The notes beneath the pieces were generated by a model, which was given only the letters and a program-made list of their open reading frames with translations, did no database searches and was not told where the DNA came from. This document shows, in pieces, positions 31,598-42,709 of a stretch of 64,000 nt of DNA. A program made the position numbers and the translations under genes. The DNA is from Peronospora farinosa (lineage: Eukaryota > Oomycota > Peronosporomycetes > Peronosporales > Peronosporaceae). Numbering within the stretch: the stretch's first letter is position 1; every line of letters begins with the position of its first letter. The stretch is taken from NCBI GenBank assembly GCA_947646735.1, contig CANTFK010000663.1, positions 124,001 to 188,000 of the forward strand, written 5' to 3'.

Positions 31598-34500
31598 ATG
31601 GAACACAACGAGAGTGAATTAGGCTTATCAGCCAATTCAGTAGTCTCACAAGAAGATGCATGGGCTGTAATTTCTAGTTATTTTGAAGAAAAAGGACTTG
31701 TACGTCAACAATTGGATTCTTTTGATGAATTTATTCAAAATACAATGCAAGAACTTGTGGATGATTCCCGTTCAATTCGGATTAATCCAGAGGCACAATA
31801 TGCACCTGGACAAGCAAAAGCGAATACGGATACAATTTATAATATCTCTTTTGGACAAATTTATCTCTCAAAACCAACGATGACTGAAGCCGATGGGTCC
31901 ACAAGTGTCATGTTTCCACATGAAGCACGATTGCGTAATCTGACGTATTCGGCACCACTTTATGTAGATGTCGTGTGTGAGAAATACCAAGCACCAACTT
32001 CTGGACCCGCTAATCTCGAAGATATGGAACCATATGATCACGTTGAGACCCCAAAGGAATTTATTGGCATGGTGCCCATTATGTTGCGGTCACAATATTG
32101 TGTCCTGACACACAAGACGGACAAAGAATTGACGGAATTGAATGAATGTGTCTACGATCAAGGAGGGTATTTCATTATCAATGGGAGTGAAAAGGTCCTT
32201 ATTGCTCAAGAACGTATGAGCAATAATCACGTCTATTGTTTTCGAAAGAATGGAGCATCCAAGTATAGCTGGGTGTGTGAGACACGGTCTCATGTTGAAC
32301 ATGGCGTACGTCCGACTAGTACCATGTACGTACAGATGTACCAAAAGGGTGGTGGGAAGAGTGCTATCACGGGCAATCAGATTCGAGCTGTGATCCCGTA
32401 CATTCGTCAGGATATCCCCGTTGTCATTATCTTTCGTGCATTGGGATTTGTAGCAGACCGAGAAATTCTTGAACATATTTGCTATGACTTTTCGGACGCG
32501 GAGCTTATGGAGAGATTCAAATCTTCACTAGAAGAGGCTTTTGTTATTCAGGAACAGGAGGTCGCTTTGGATTTCATTGGGCGACGTGGGAGTGCTATTA
32601 ACGTTAGCAAATCGGATCGTATTCGCTACGCACAGGATATTCTACAAAAGGAAATGCTGCCTCACGTCGGTGTGGAAGACCACAATGAAACCAAGAAGGC
32701 GTACTTTCTTGGTTACGTAGTGCATAAGTTGCTCATGTGCTCACTTGGTCGCATTGGTGAAGATGACCGTGACCATTATGGTAACAAACGGCTGGATCTT
32801 GCTGGGCCGTTGCTTGGCGGCTTGTTTCGTATCCTGTTCAAGAAGCTTACAAAGGACGTTAAATCGTTCTTGCAAAAGTGTGTGGACAATGGCAAGGACT
32901 TTAACTTGACGCTGGCTATCCGCTCACGCACGATCACTAATGGGCTGCGGTACTCGTTGGCTACTGGTAACTGGGGCATGCAGAAGAGTGCCTCGAAGGC
33001 CGGTGTCTCGCAGGTGCTAAACCGACTGACGTATGCTTCGTCGCTTTCTCACTTGCGACGGTTAAACACGCCTCTTGGTCGCGAAGGCAAACAAGCTCAG
33101 CCTCGTCAATTGCACAACACGCATTGGGGAATGATCTGTCCCGCTGAAACGCCTGAGGGTCAAGCCGTTGGTCTTGTGAAGAATTTGGCCTTGATGGCTT
33201 ACATTTCTGTGGGTTCACCACAAGCTCCAATCCTTGAGTTTTTGGAAGAATGGGCAACAGAAAACTTGGAAGAAATCAAGCCACAAATCATTCCGCACTC
33301 TACAAAGATTTTCGTGAACGGAAACTGGGTGGGGGTGCATCGTGAACCGAATGAATTGATTCGCACATTACGATCACTTCGTCGTTGTGTGGATATCGAT
33401 GCCGAAGTGTCTGTCATTCGTGACCTAATGAACAAGGAGTTGCGCATCTACACTGATGCAGGCCGCGTGTGTCGTCCGCTGTTCATCGTAGAGGACAACC
33501 AACTCTTGCTGCAGAAGGAGCAGGTGGTGAAGCTACAAAACCATAAGATTACCAACTATCGCTGGCATAACCTGTTGACGGATGGTGTGGTGGAACTTAT
33601 CGATACTGAGGAAGAAGAAGTGTGTATGATTGCCATGGAGCCGAAGGATGTCGGCACGGGCTCACAGATTCATACTCATTGCGAAATTCACCCGTCCATG
33701 ATTTTGGGTATTTGTGCCAGTATCATTCCGTTCCCCGATCACAATCAGTCGCCGCGTAACACGTATCAGTCTGCTATGGGTAAGCAGGCTATGGGTATTT
33801 ACTGCTCCAATTTTCGTGCACGAATGGACACCATGGCGAACGTGCTAAACTACCCGCAGAAACCCTTGGTTACCACGCGTGCCATGGAGTACTTGCACTT
33901 TCGTGAATTGCCATCGGGCATCAATGCTATCGTGGGTATCGCATCGTACACAGGCTACAACCAAGAAGATTCCTTGATCATGAACCAAAGTGCTATCGAT
34001 CGTGGTTTTTTCCGTTCCACCTTCTACCGGTGCTACATTGATCAAGAACGCAACAAAAGCCCACACGGTGGCCCCGGTGGTGGTGCTGGTGGTGTCAATT
34101 GTGAGGAGTTTGAGAAGCCTTCTCGTGAAAACTGCCTGGGCCTGCGCCATGGTAGCTATCACAAGTTGGATAATGATGGACTTGTTGCTCCTGGCACGCG
34201 TGTTAGTGGCAACGATATTATCATCGGTAAGACATCGCCTCTACCCCAGTCTGAAGATTCCTCTCTGGAACAGCGTCATCAAAAGCGTGACGCGAGTACA
34301 GCTTTACGCTCACACGAAAATGGTATTATCGATAGTGTAATGTTGACGACAAACGCTGACGGCTTCAAGTTTACCAAGGTGCGCTTCCGCAACATTCGTG
34401 TTCCTCAGATTGGCGACAAGTTTGCATCCCGTCACGGACAGAAGGGTACGATTGGTATGACATACCGTCAAGAAGACATGCCGTTCACGGTAGAGGGCAT

Positions 34501-35173
34501 CACGCCGGATATCGTTGTGAACCCTCACGCTATTCCGTCGCGAATGACAGTGGGGCATCTTGTTGAGTGTCTGCTTGGCAAAGTATCGTCGCAGACGGGC
34601 GATGAAGGCGACGCTACTCCCTTTACGGATGTGACTGTCCAAGCTATCGCAGACACACTGCACAACCTGGGCTACCAAAAGCACGGTAACGAGGTCATGT
34701 ACAGTGGCCACACTGGTCGTCGTTTGACAGCACAGATCTTTATTGGACCCACGTTCTACCAGCGCCTGAAGCATATGGTCGACGACAAGATCCACTCGCG
34801 CTCGCGTGGTCCCGTGACTATGCTGACACGCCAACCCATGGAAGGTCGTGCTCGCGAAGGTGGTCTGCGTATGGGTGAAATGGAGCGTGATTGTCTGATC
34901 TCTCACGGGTCAGCTAACTTTCTCATGGACCGCCTATTTGCTAACTCGGATGCTTACCGTGTGCACGTGTGCGATGTGTGCGGTATCATTGCCATTGCTA
35001 ATCTGCGCAAGATGACGTTCGAGTGCCGTACGTGCCGCAACAAGACGCAGATCTCGCAGGTCCACATTCCATACTCATGCAAGCTGCTCTTTCAGGAGCT
35101 GATGTCCATGTCGATTGCGCCACGACTGTTCACGCTGGGCAATCCAAACACGCCGCAACTTCGCCAAGCCTAG
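31598..35173 (+). CDS. RPB2: DNA-directed RNA polymerase II second-largest subunit
   Basis: The 1,191-residue intronless protein matches eukaryotic RPB2 along its whole length, the usual size for the family. RPB2 forms, with RPB1, the catalytic cleft of RNA polymerase II in the nucleus. Seen here: the N-terminal protrusion ([20 protein letters not shown]), the fork region with [18 protein letters not shown], the hybrid-binding motif [35 protein letters not shown] near residue 938, and a C-terminal zinc site (CDVCGI ... CRTC, ~1125-1152) before the anchor [17 protein letters not shown]. The protein is complete. A small Gly-rich insertion (GGPGGGAGG) follows residue ~825. Confidence 0.99.
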   Translation: MEHNESELGLSANSVVSQEDAWAVISSYFEEKGLVRQQLDSFDEFIQNTMQELVDDSRSIRINPEAQYAPGQAKANTDTIYNISFGQIYLSKPTMTEADGSTSVMFPHEARLRNLTYSAPLYVDVVCEKYQAPTSGPANLEDMEPYDHVETPKEFIGMVPIMLRSQYCVLTHKTDKELTELNECVYDQGGYFIINGSEKVLIAQERMSNNHVYCFRKNGASKYSWVCETRSHVEHGVRPTSTMYVQMYQKGGGKSAITGNQIRAVIPYIRQDIPVVIIFRALGFVADREILEHICYDFSDAELMERFKSSLEEAFVIQEQEVALDFIGRRGSAINVSKSDRIRYAQDILQKEMLPHVGVEDHNETKKAYFLGYVVHKLLMCSLGRIGEDDRDHYGNKRLDLAGPLLGGLFRILFKKLTKDVKSFLQKCVDNGKDFNLTLAIRSRTITNGLRYSLATGNWGMQKSASKAGVSQVLNRLTYASSLSHLRRLNTPLGREGKQAQPRQLHNTHWGMICPAETPEGQAVGLVKNLALMAYISVGSPQAPILEFLEEWATENLEEIKPQIIPHSTKIFVNGNWVGVHREPNELIRTLRSLRRCVDIDAEVSVIRDLMNKELRIYTDAGRVCRPLFIVEDNQLLLQKEQVVKLQNHKITNYRWHNLLTDGVVELIDTEEEEVCMIAMEPKDVGTGSQIHTHCEIHPSMILGICASIIPFPDHNQSPRNTYQSAMGKQAMGIYCSNFRARMDTMANVLNYPQKPLVTTRAMEYLHFRELPSGINAIVGIASYTGYNQEDSLIMNQSAIDRGFFRSTFYRCYIDQERNKSPHGGPGGGAGGVNCEEFEKPSRENCLGLRHGSYHKLDNDGLVAPGTRVSGNDIIIGKTSPLPQSEDSSLEQRHQKRDASTALRSHENGIIDSVMLTTNADGFKFTKVRFRNIRVPQIGDKFASRHGQKGTIGMTYRQEDMPFTVEGITPDIVVNPHAIPSRMTVGHLVECLLGKVSSQTGDEGDATPFTDVTVQAIADTLHNLGYQKHGNEVMYSGHTGRRLTAQIFIGPTFYQRLKHMVDDKIHSRSRGPVTMLTRQPMEGRAREGGLRMGEMERDCLISHGSANFLMDRLFANSDAYRVHVCDVCGIIAIANLRKMTFECRTCRNKTQISQVHIPYSCKLLFQELMSMSIAPRLFTLGNPNTPQLRQA

Positions 35174-35527
35174 TCAACGTAATGGTGATCAAGGTAAGAT
35201 AATGTCTGCTTTAGCAAAGCGAAACAATGGCACGGTTGAAGGCACAAAAGTATCCAGGGCATTGCAGGATTTCCAGCGCGATAGGAAAAGCAAAAAAAAA
35301 CAATCTCGAGTATGATGATGCAGGCGCTTGAACTCGTTCATGCATGGCTGTTAGGTGGTAAGCAATCAGGCTTTGTTGGCTCACTATAACTCAACAATGA
35401 TGCAACACCACCCTCATGTACATGTATACAAGTGTCGTTGATATTGATTGATAAGCTTGCTGGCTAACACAAAAGTCGAGCGACAGGAATTGCTATAGAA
35501 CACGCAGCAGGAGTAAGTCACATCCAT
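35174..35527. other. Convergent 3' intergenic region, RPB2 / desaturase
   Basis: This is 354 bp between two stop codons. The short frame overlapping the RPB2 end has no recognisable features. Confidence 0.5.
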
Positions 35528-36592
35528 CTAGATGCTCTTCATCTTCTCCTTGACTTCGTCGGTCAGGTTGTGGCGCTTGACACGAGAGTAAGCACTGATG
35601 TTGTCGTCCATGACGTAGTTATACATCACCTTGACCCACGAATCATAGCTTGGCAGATTCTCATAAAACTCAGGAGCGAGCGCTCGCACCTTGTGCAGCC
35701 GCGAACCAGCGATGAACGGGAAGTCGTGGTGCTCATTATGCATCCCCACATTGAATGTAAGACGGTTCAGAATGCCGTAGTACGAGTACGTCTCGTAACC
35801 AAGTACAAACTCGTAGTGCTCAGCAATAAAGTGGCCTGCAACGGGATGAATGCCGCAGCCGAGCAGTGTACCAATCAGTAAGTAAAGCAGCCCCGAGAGA
35901 CCACCGTACAAGTAAATGATGTAGTTGTAGCTGAAACACGCAACGAGATTAACAACTTCTCCCATGCCCGGGACTTTGGGGTTCACAAACAACGGACGAC
36001 CAGCATAGAAAAAGAGCTGAAAGATAACAAAGAGAAACTTGGTAAACTTGGTCGAAAAGAGCTTTCCTTCAAAATCCGTTGGAAGATCGACATCCACACC
36101 GTCTTCTCCTTGATAGCGATGATGCTCAAGATGGTACCGCTTCAGTGAGATAGCAGATGGAATACCAATGGGCAGATTGGCAACAATACCAAGAACTTTA
36201 TTGTGTATCGGCTTTTTAAAGCCCAAATTGTGCGCCATTTCATGCATGACCATTGTCATGGCATGATTGGCCGTACCACCAATAAGGTACATGATACCAA
36301 TATACATTGGCCATGACATGTATTGAGCTCGTAGTGCTAGAAACGTCTGCAAGACGACAATAACTGCAACAATGTACTTGGTTTTCCAGCAATGACCAAA
36401 AAGTTTCTTCACTTCCGGATATTTTGCCAAAATGAGTTTACGACGCGTAGCGTGAGGTTCATCTGTTGGTGTCCAGTGAAAATCATGTTTTGGTTCAAAT
36501 GGTTTGATAAATTTGGGTTTCGTAGGAGATTGTGGCTCTACATGAGCCATGGATGGAGGAGGGAGTACATGATTCTGTTCAAATTTACACAT
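35528..36592 (-). CDS. Sphingolipid delta-4 desaturase (DES/DEGS-like)
   Basis: The 354-residue protein matches dihydroceramide delta-4 desaturases, which introduce the 4,5 double bond of the long-chain base in the endoplasmic reticulum. The N-terminal lipid-desaturase block (DFHWTPTDEPHATRRKLILAKYPEVKKL) is present, as are three histidine boxes, HEMAH, HLEHH and HNEHHDFP, which bind the di-iron centre. Four or more hydrophobic helices lie between them. The frame has two candidate ATGs, 36592 and the one 14 codons on (SMAHVEPQ); the second matches typical family N-termini, so the protein may be 340 residues. It converges on RPB2. Confidence 0.95.
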   Translation of the reverse strand: MCKFEQNHVLPPPSMAHVEPQSPTKPKFIKPFEPKHDFHWTPTDEPHATRRKLILAKYPEVKKLFGHCWKTKYIVAVIVVLQTFLALRAQYMSWPMYIGIMYLIGGTANHAMTMVMHEMAHNLGFKKPIHNKVLGIVANLPIGIPSAISLKRYHLEHHRYQGEDGVDVDLPTDFEGKLFSTKFTKFLFVIFQLFFYAGRPLFVNPKVPGMGEVVNLVACFSYNYIIYLYGGLSGLLYLLIGTLLGCGIHPVAGHFIAEHYEFVLGYETYSYYGILNRLTFNVGMHNEHHDFPFIAGSRLHKVRALAPEFYENLPSYDSWVKVMYNYVMDDNISAYSRVKRHNLTDEVKEKMKSI

Positions 36593-37699
36593 TATTTATT
36601 GATTTTTCACAAGTCACAGATTTTTTTTTAAATTTATTTACGATCGTATCCAGTGAAAAATTAAAAGTGGTAAATGAAAGACCTCCCCTCTCCTCATCTC
36701 CCCCCTCCCCCCTCCTCTCTCTCTTATGGCGTACGTATTAGAGTAAAAAAGAGACGAATGGGTAGGGGATAGGACTAACTTTTTACTTTTGGTATGGTAT
36801 ACGATATGTAAGATAACAATAGTGATTGGACAACAAGATACAGACTAGAGACTGATTTGCTATTTTATTAATTGTTACAGGTTAATGGAACATGTCGACA
36901 TGGGTAAAAGCGAGGAAGTACCTGTAGAATAGCAGATGTAGCACTTTTTATTGACCAGATTCGAGGTCTACTGCGTTTATTTTGGCAACGTACTTGTCTT
37001 TTATCGGCTGGTAAGAGGATGAGATTTAGTGTGTAAAATGTAGTCCCGAGATGGATCAGATTTGGCTATTCATAAATTAACCTTATAATGTTTAGATCTT
37101 TTTTATGGAAGTGACTCTTGCAATAGCCATGTATCCAATGTTTGAATGTACTTTTTTACATGTGGTACGGTGTATCCAAGCAGCGACTTTCTGATTTAAA
37201 TGTATGAGTTACATGATACACATACTGTCTCCTTTTTCATATGCAAAAGGGAGAAGATTGGCTGTGCTTGTTACACTGCCAAGCGTAGTGTCTCAGAATA
37301 AAGACGCGTCATGGTCGAATGTCTCAATGGAATGGTATGCTTGTGAGCTCGTCGAACGACACGAAAACGCTACGGCACGATAACAAGAATACATACATAC
37401 CACCTCTTATTTCTTATACCTAGCATCTGTGTAACACATTTGCTTATACTGTGTACACCACATTATCGTCCAAAATTATATAATTCTATACTTAAATATA
37501 CACACAACTTTATGTCTCTCTTTTCTGCACACCCTGTAACATTTTATTTCTCCTTCAACCTGATCATCTATACATAAAATCCTCCCGTCCACTCATAAAA
37601 AACCTCACTTTCTAAACCCATTTCTAAATTAACGTCCAAGAGCTCATTTAAAGAGCTCCTCTATCATTCCCTTCGTTATATTGACACTTCTTCGCCACG
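36593..37699. other. 1.1-kb divergent intergenic region
   Basis: This holds the promoters of the desaturase (-) and LisH-lyase (+) genes. A C/T-rich tract (36680-36725) and AT-rich sequence are the only features I see. Confidence 0.5.
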
Positions 37700-39307
37700 A
37701 TGGCCTTCTCTTCTTCCTCCTCCTCCTCTACTGCACTACAACAGAGTTTAGGCGAGTCGGAAGTGTTTGATCTCGTGTGCGACTACCTCCGTACGCGCCA
37801 ATTCTTCCAGGCCGAGCGTACACTCCGCTCTGAGCGCGAAGCCGAGGCTTTGTCGCCCGTGACTACCACTAGTCAGCAGCCGAATGACACATTATTGTCC
37901 ACTGATATTGCTACTTCATCGCTCGCTTCTCGTCTTGAATTTATGCTTGAGCGTAGCTACGTGACACAGCTCGTGTCTGGTTCTGGTGAGACAGAGCCCG
38001 AGAAAATCTTTGTGCCACGTCATGAGCTTGAAACGACACCGAAGCGTGCACGCGCGAATTTAGACGGCAACGAAGCGCTCGAAGTTGATGACGTTAACCG
38101 CAATACATTGGAAGAAGGTGACGACAATGAGTTTAGCATTAGCACACGCCTCGTGAGCTTTGAGGCTTGTAAAGACGATCCCCACGGTTCGGCTACCATG
38201 CCCATCTACCAGACGTCGACATTCGCACAACCATCGGGCACTACGTTTGGTGCCTACGACTACACACGCTCGGGCAACCCCACACGTGCAGCATTGGAGC
38301 GTCAAATGGCAGAGTTAGAGGGTGGTCATCGTGCTTTTGCCTTTACGAGTGGCATGGCTGCACTCTCCGCCGTCTCTCGTCTGGCACACGCTGGCGACGA
38401 GATTGTGCTCTCGGATGATTCGTACGGTGGCACGTATCGTCTGCTTAGTAAAGTTGCTACGAAGAATGGCGTTGTTGTTACGTACGTGGACTTGTCAGGT
38501 GAGAATGGACCCAAGAATTTGCTGGCGGCTCTATCGGACAAGACAAAGTTGGTTATGATGGAGTCTCCTACGAACCCCATGCAGCGCATCTGTGACATTA
38601 AACGTCTTGCAGAAGCTGCACACACGGTTGGAGCGCTGCTGTCTGTTGACAACACGATGATGAGCCCCATCTTGCAGAACCCGCTGAAGCTTGGCGCCGA
38701 CATTGTGGTGCATTCAGCAACCAAGTTTGTGTGTGGACATAGTGATACCATGTCGGGCATTGTCATTGCCAAGGACCCAGAGCTCTGTCGTGACGTCTAC
38801 TTTTACCAGAATGCCGAGGGCACAGGCCTTGCGCCGTTTGACTGCTGGCTGCTGTTGCGTGGCGTAAAGACTATGAGCCTGCGCGTGTTGGCGGCTCAGA
38901 AGAACGCCATCAAGGTCGCTAACTTTTTGAACGACCATCCATTAATCAAGACAGTGCATTACACCAATCTGCTGCCTGAGAACTCGCCTGAACGCAAGAT
39001 CCACGACGCACAGGCTCGCGGCTCTGGCTCTGTGGTGTGCTTTCGCACGGGATCACTCGCTTTCTCGCAGCATCTGCTGACGGTAACCAAGCTGTTCAAG
39101 ATTACAGTGAGCTTTGGCAGTGTAAACTCGCTGATCTCGTTGCCCGGCGCAATGTCCCACGCTAGTATTCCAGAGGAGGTGCGCAAGGCGCGTTCGTTTC
39201 CGGAGGATCTAGTGCGTCTGTCCATTGGCGTCGAGGACGCGAAGGATCTTATCAAGGATCTCTCCCAGGCGCTGCAATCGTACGTGCCATCTCAGGAGAC
39301 GCAATAA
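37700..39307 (+). CDS. LisH-domain / cystathionine lyase (Cys/Met PLP enzyme) fusion
   Basis: Residues ~145-525 form a complete cystathionine beta/gamma-lyase-type enzyme of the Cys/Met metabolism PLP family: YTRSGNPTRAALE, SGMAALSAV, SVDNTMMSPILQNPL, and the PLP lysine in SATKFVCGHSD (Lys about 342). Such enzymes cleave cystathionine in methionine or cysteine synthesis; beta-lyase appears the closer match (DIVVHSATKF, G(S/V)E-less C-end RLSIGVEDAKDLI). Unusually, residues ~18-50 (SEVFDLVCDYLRTRQFFQAERTLRSE) look like a LisH dimerisation motif, followed by a ~90-residue acidic linker. The frame is uninterrupted from the ATG, and a CT/CA-rich promoter precedes it. Confidence 0.9.
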   Translation: MAFSSSSSSSTALQQSLGESEVFDLVCDYLRTRQFFQAERTLRSEREAEALSPVTTTSQQPNDTLLSTDIATSSLASRLEFMLERSYVTQLVSGSGETEPEKIFVPRHELETTPKRARANLDGNEALEVDDVNRNTLEEGDDNEFSISTRLVSFEACKDDPHGSATMPIYQTSTFAQPSGTTFGAYDYTRSGNPTRAALERQMAELEGGHRAFAFTSGMAALSAVSRLAHAGDEIVLSDDSYGGTYRLLSKVATKNGVVVTYVDLSGENGPKNLLAALSDKTKLVMMESPTNPMQRICDIKRLAEAAHTVGALLSVDNTMMSPILQNPLKLGADIVVHSATKFVCGHSDTMSGIVIAKDPELCRDVYFYQNAEGTGLAPFDCWLLLRGVKTMSLRVLAAQKNAIKVANFLNDHPLIKTVHYTNLLPENSPERKIHDAQARGSGSVVCFRTGSLAFSQHLLTVTKLFKITVSFGSVNSLISLPGAMSHASIPEEVRKARSFPEDLVRLSIGVEDAKDLIKDLSQALQSYVPSQETQ

Positions 39308-40727
39308 GTGAAGAACACGAGAGTTGGCAGTTCCGCGGGATCCTCTGAATTCGGGTGGGGGCCGGTAAGAAGCCTAGCCACCCTTCATGGGGTCAGCGTA
39401 TTGTACGGAATTTTCTCAGGCTTACCAAGTGCTGTCATTGAAAACAGCTCTTCGCTGTGTCGGGGGCATTCTGTGGTATGTAGGATTGACCCGTAGCATA
39501 CGACGGTGTGTTGCGCAGTTTGATTCACGCGTGAATTGTCGAGGTCGACTGGATGTTGGAAGTAAGCTTCACTTGACAAGTTAGTTATGAAATTAGTGTC
39601 GAAGGAAGCTGCTGTCAATAGTTGAGGTTCGCAAGTACTGGAGGTGACGATGATAGTGTTTATAAATAAAAGGTCGTCTTCATCTTTCCCATTTCGTGAA
39701 CTTTCGGCTACTTCGTTCAGACACTTGAATCGAAATATCTACCACAAGAGACGATCACTATCGTCCTGCTTAGATGATGTTGAGTCTTTTCTATCATCTT
39801 CGGCTTGACATGTAGGCATACTCGTCCTCGTCACATCTTCTTCACCGCTGTTATTCACAAGTTCTGCTTTGTACGACCTTCTGACTGCTCTCGTCATTAC
39901 ATGCACCGCTGGCTTCTCAAAACCAGCGTTTGATCTCTCTATACTGTACCCCATCTGCATGTTTCTAACAAATCGACAGACGCTTCTTTTTTTACTTACG
40001 CTTACTCACAAATAGTTGGCATGCCTGGAAGCTTCCATATCCTTACATCCAACCGTCTTCATGGATTAAATTGCAGTGAATTCCTCTAAGAACACCTCAA
40101 GCCGATAAACAGATATTCTTGCACAGAATATTTGCCTCTGCTTGCAAATGTACATCGCCGTAGACACTAGTCATCCTTGACGCTGTACTGTCTCCATGGT
40201 ATTTTATTTACCGACATACACGTGCTCCCTATACCTCATGTACAGGGAGTGTCGCGGCTATATATTTGCTTCTTTTTTCCATCATCATCAGCAGGAGTAG
40301 AACTAGCTTCAACTGGACTCTACCATGCGCTCTCTGCTGTCAATGAAGCCAAATGGCGTCACTACATTTGTTCATCTTTATCAACTGTTAAAGCTAAGAG
40401 AAACCCAAGACTAGCGATAAAAAACAAACTCCTGGCACTGCAACTTGCAGTAAACAGTGAAAGTTGCAGTGCCAAGAGTTTGTTTGCAGTGAACAATCGG
40501 CCGTACTGAAGCCATGAGACAAACGTCATGTTGCAGAATAAGTCGAAAGGGATTTCTGCTTCGTATAAGTCGGTGATTACTATCCATGTGATTTCTCCAT
40601 CTGGTCCCTGCTCTTTCTTACGTCGTGAAGCCGTCAACTGACTCGATTGTCTCTATGATATTCTCATGCACAACTACTTTTACCATCTCAAGCTCAAGTG
40701 ATTCATCAATTGATTGTTTTTTTTATC
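39308..40727. other. 1.4-kb intergenic region with a strong hairpin
   Basis: No supported gene is present. Short frames on both strands (for example 39739-39960 minus) lack recognisable motifs. The hairpin at 40422-40485 is listed separately. Confidence 0.5.
40422..40485. repeat. Near-perfect 25-bp inverted repeat (hairpin)
   Basis: The left arm 40422-40446 (AAACAAACTCCTGGCACTGC + AACTT) and the right arm 40461-40485 are reverse complements with one mismatch, around a 14-nt loop. As RNA it would fold into a stable stem of small-RNA precursor size. It could equally be the core of a MITE. Confidence 0.85.
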
Positions 40728-42215
40728 ATGGGATGCAGTCAATCGAAATCCACGGATGTATCAACTGACAATGCAAATGCTTTAGTTGCCAAGAAGGTGG
40801 AATCTCCGACGAAAGAACTTGAGACGGAGACGGAGTTAGAGCTACAGATTCGAGAAGAAGAGCATGCAGACAAAGCACCAAAGACATTGGAACCCATTGC
40901 TTTGGTAATTGCAGAGCAGCAAGTGCCTGATTCAGCAGCAGCTGTGGACGTGCCTGATAGTGTACGTGCCAATTTTTCATCCTTTAACATTTCATTCATT
41001 GACCCGACGGTGAGCGCTCCTACGAGCGCCACGACGGAGCCCAATGTGGCGTCTATACGAGTCGCTGTGATCTCGGGGGAATCACTAAACAACGACAAGG
41101 ACGAGTTTTTGAGTGTGGAAGCCGATGTCCAGGAGGTGGAGACGAACGTGGCCGAGTTGTCTGTTGATACGAACATTGAAGAAATTGCTGCTGAACAGGT
41201 TGACCTGGGGAAGGTCGAGGAGCAGGTGGAAGAGCCAATTGCGACTACCGAGGAGTTTGTTGCGACGATTGAAATGGGAATGGAGCCGGTTGAGGCTGAG
41301 GTGGTCATGGAGCCTCTGGCTGGTGATATAAAGGAGGAGATAGTTGTCGAGGAGCAGATCGATGTCAAGACGGAGGAAGTGGAGGTTTTCTCTGTGAATA
41401 TTGGAGCATCAGCAAGTATTGAGGACGAAAGTGAACCCAAGAATGCTATCGAGGAGGTTGAACAAAGGACTTTTGCTGAAGCTACAGAGCCTGTTGCTGC
41501 CGTCACGGAGACTGTTGCTGCTAGTGAAGAGACAGGTGCTACTGTTTCTACTACTGAGATGGGTGATGAGCCTACGAATGAGCTCGTTGATGAAGAAATG
41601 TCCGCTGACTCGGTTGTAGTGAACGTGGCTGAGCCAGTTAAGGAGGAGAAGGTTGTCGAGCTGATTGAGGAGAGAAACCTTGCTCAGTTTGTCGTCGAGA
41701 AGGCCGCTGAATCGATTGTAGAGAATGTGGTTGATCCCTTGAATGAAACGAAGGTTTCCGAGTCAGTCAAGGACGAGAATAAGGCTGCTGAGTTAGTCAT
41801 GGAGACGGTGGTCGCTAAGGAGGTTGTGCAGATGGTCGCCGAGCCAGCTGTCGATGAGAAAAGTGTTGACGTAGCCGAAGAGAAGACGGATATTGAGTCA
41901 GTGAAGCCTGCTGGAGTCACTGCGTTTGGGGGACTTGCTGTCCCCGGTGAAGAGTCTGACGTCGATGACAAGGCCATTGCCGTTGTAAAGGAGCCAGCGT
42001 CTATCATTGAAGAGCCTGTTGCTGTGGCAGTTAGAAACCAGACTGAAGCCGTTGCCGAGACAAGAGCTACGGTGGACAACAAGTTGGATGGCAGTCCTAC
42101 ATCGGAGAACGGCATTGAAGCGGAGGACATGGCTTTTATTTCGGACAACAAGGAAGCGGCTGAGCTCATGACGAAGGTGACGACGCGTGTTGAGGAGTCA
42201 GTCGCCTCTAACTAA
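40728..42215 (+). CDS. Acidic Val/Glu-rich protein with N-myristoylation motif
   Basis: The first ATG of the frame gives MGCSQSKSTD: Gly2 and Cys3 with Ser6 form a classic N-myristoylation plus palmitoylation signal, so the protein is probably anchored on the cytoplasmic face of a membrane. The remaining ~485 residues are low-complexity, rich in Glu, Val, Ala and Thr, with many irregular V-x-E-P-V and E-E-x-V-x-E motifs. They are likely extended or weakly coiled. No domain was recognised. It lies in tandem with a compositionally similar gene at 42710. The in-frame GTG upstream (40698) was rejected as start because it would bury the MGC motif. Confidence 0.75.
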   Translation: MGCSQSKSTDVSTDNANALVAKKVESPTKELETETELELQIREEEHADKAPKTLEPIALVIAEQQVPDSAAAVDVPDSVRANFSSFNISFIDPTVSAPTSATTEPNVASIRVAVISGESLNNDKDEFLSVEADVQEVETNVAELSVDTNIEEIAAEQVDLGKVEEQVEEPIATTEEFVATIEMGMEPVEAEVVMEPLAGDIKEEIVVEEQIDVKTEEVEVFSVNIGASASIEDESEPKNAIEEVEQRTFAEATEPVAAVTETVAASEETGATVSTTEMGDEPTNELVDEEMSADSVVVNVAEPVKEEKVVELIEERNLAQFVVEKAAESIVENVVDPLNETKVSESVKDENKAAELVMETVVAKEVVQMVAEPAVDEKSVDVAEEKTDIESVKPAGVTAFGGLAVPGEESDVDDKAIAVVKEPASIIEEPVAVAVRNQTEAVAETRATVDNKLDGSPTSENGIEAEDMAFISDNKEAAELMTKVTTRVEESVASN

Positions 42216-42709
42216 GTATGACATTCCACACAGCGAACAAAAGCAAACTTTGATGCTCGATGATATGAGGCTGCTGGTGAATGCTATCACGACCCATTAC
42301 GATGTAGATACAAATGTAGAAATTGCACACAGATGAATGAGATATTTTTGCTGACAAAGTATGCCCGTTCGACCTCATGGATCAAGTCCGTCAATGCTGG
42401 ACTCTGGTCTGCTGATGATTGATCGCATGCTTCTTGTTGTTGAGCGCTTCATCAATGGTAAGAAATAATCATGAGCATTCAAAGTGAATGGCTGACAGCA
42501 GCAGCAAGCATTGAAGTCGTTCGTCTAAGGCTGGAAGCTCTGATGGAATCTATATCCGCCATGCGCATGGGATTATAACTGTCCCATGCATGCGCATGCC
42601 CTGCCATCCATTTGCTCGAAACCGAAAACTCGTCCGCCCCACAATCGCAAATCGAGCTTACGTTTTCCGTCCTCAATTGATATTCTGCATCCTTCCACTG
42701 CAAACGAAC
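42216..42709. other. Intergenic region between the Val/Glu-rich genes
   Basis: About 490 bp, including an upstream in-frame ATG at 42590 that would add 40 residues to the next protein. No other feature is visible. Confidence 0.4.

Noticed and set aside
35115..35315. Basic 66-codon frame overlapping the RPB2 3' end
   Set aside because: It overlaps the conserved C-terminus of RPB2 in another frame and lacks any family signal.
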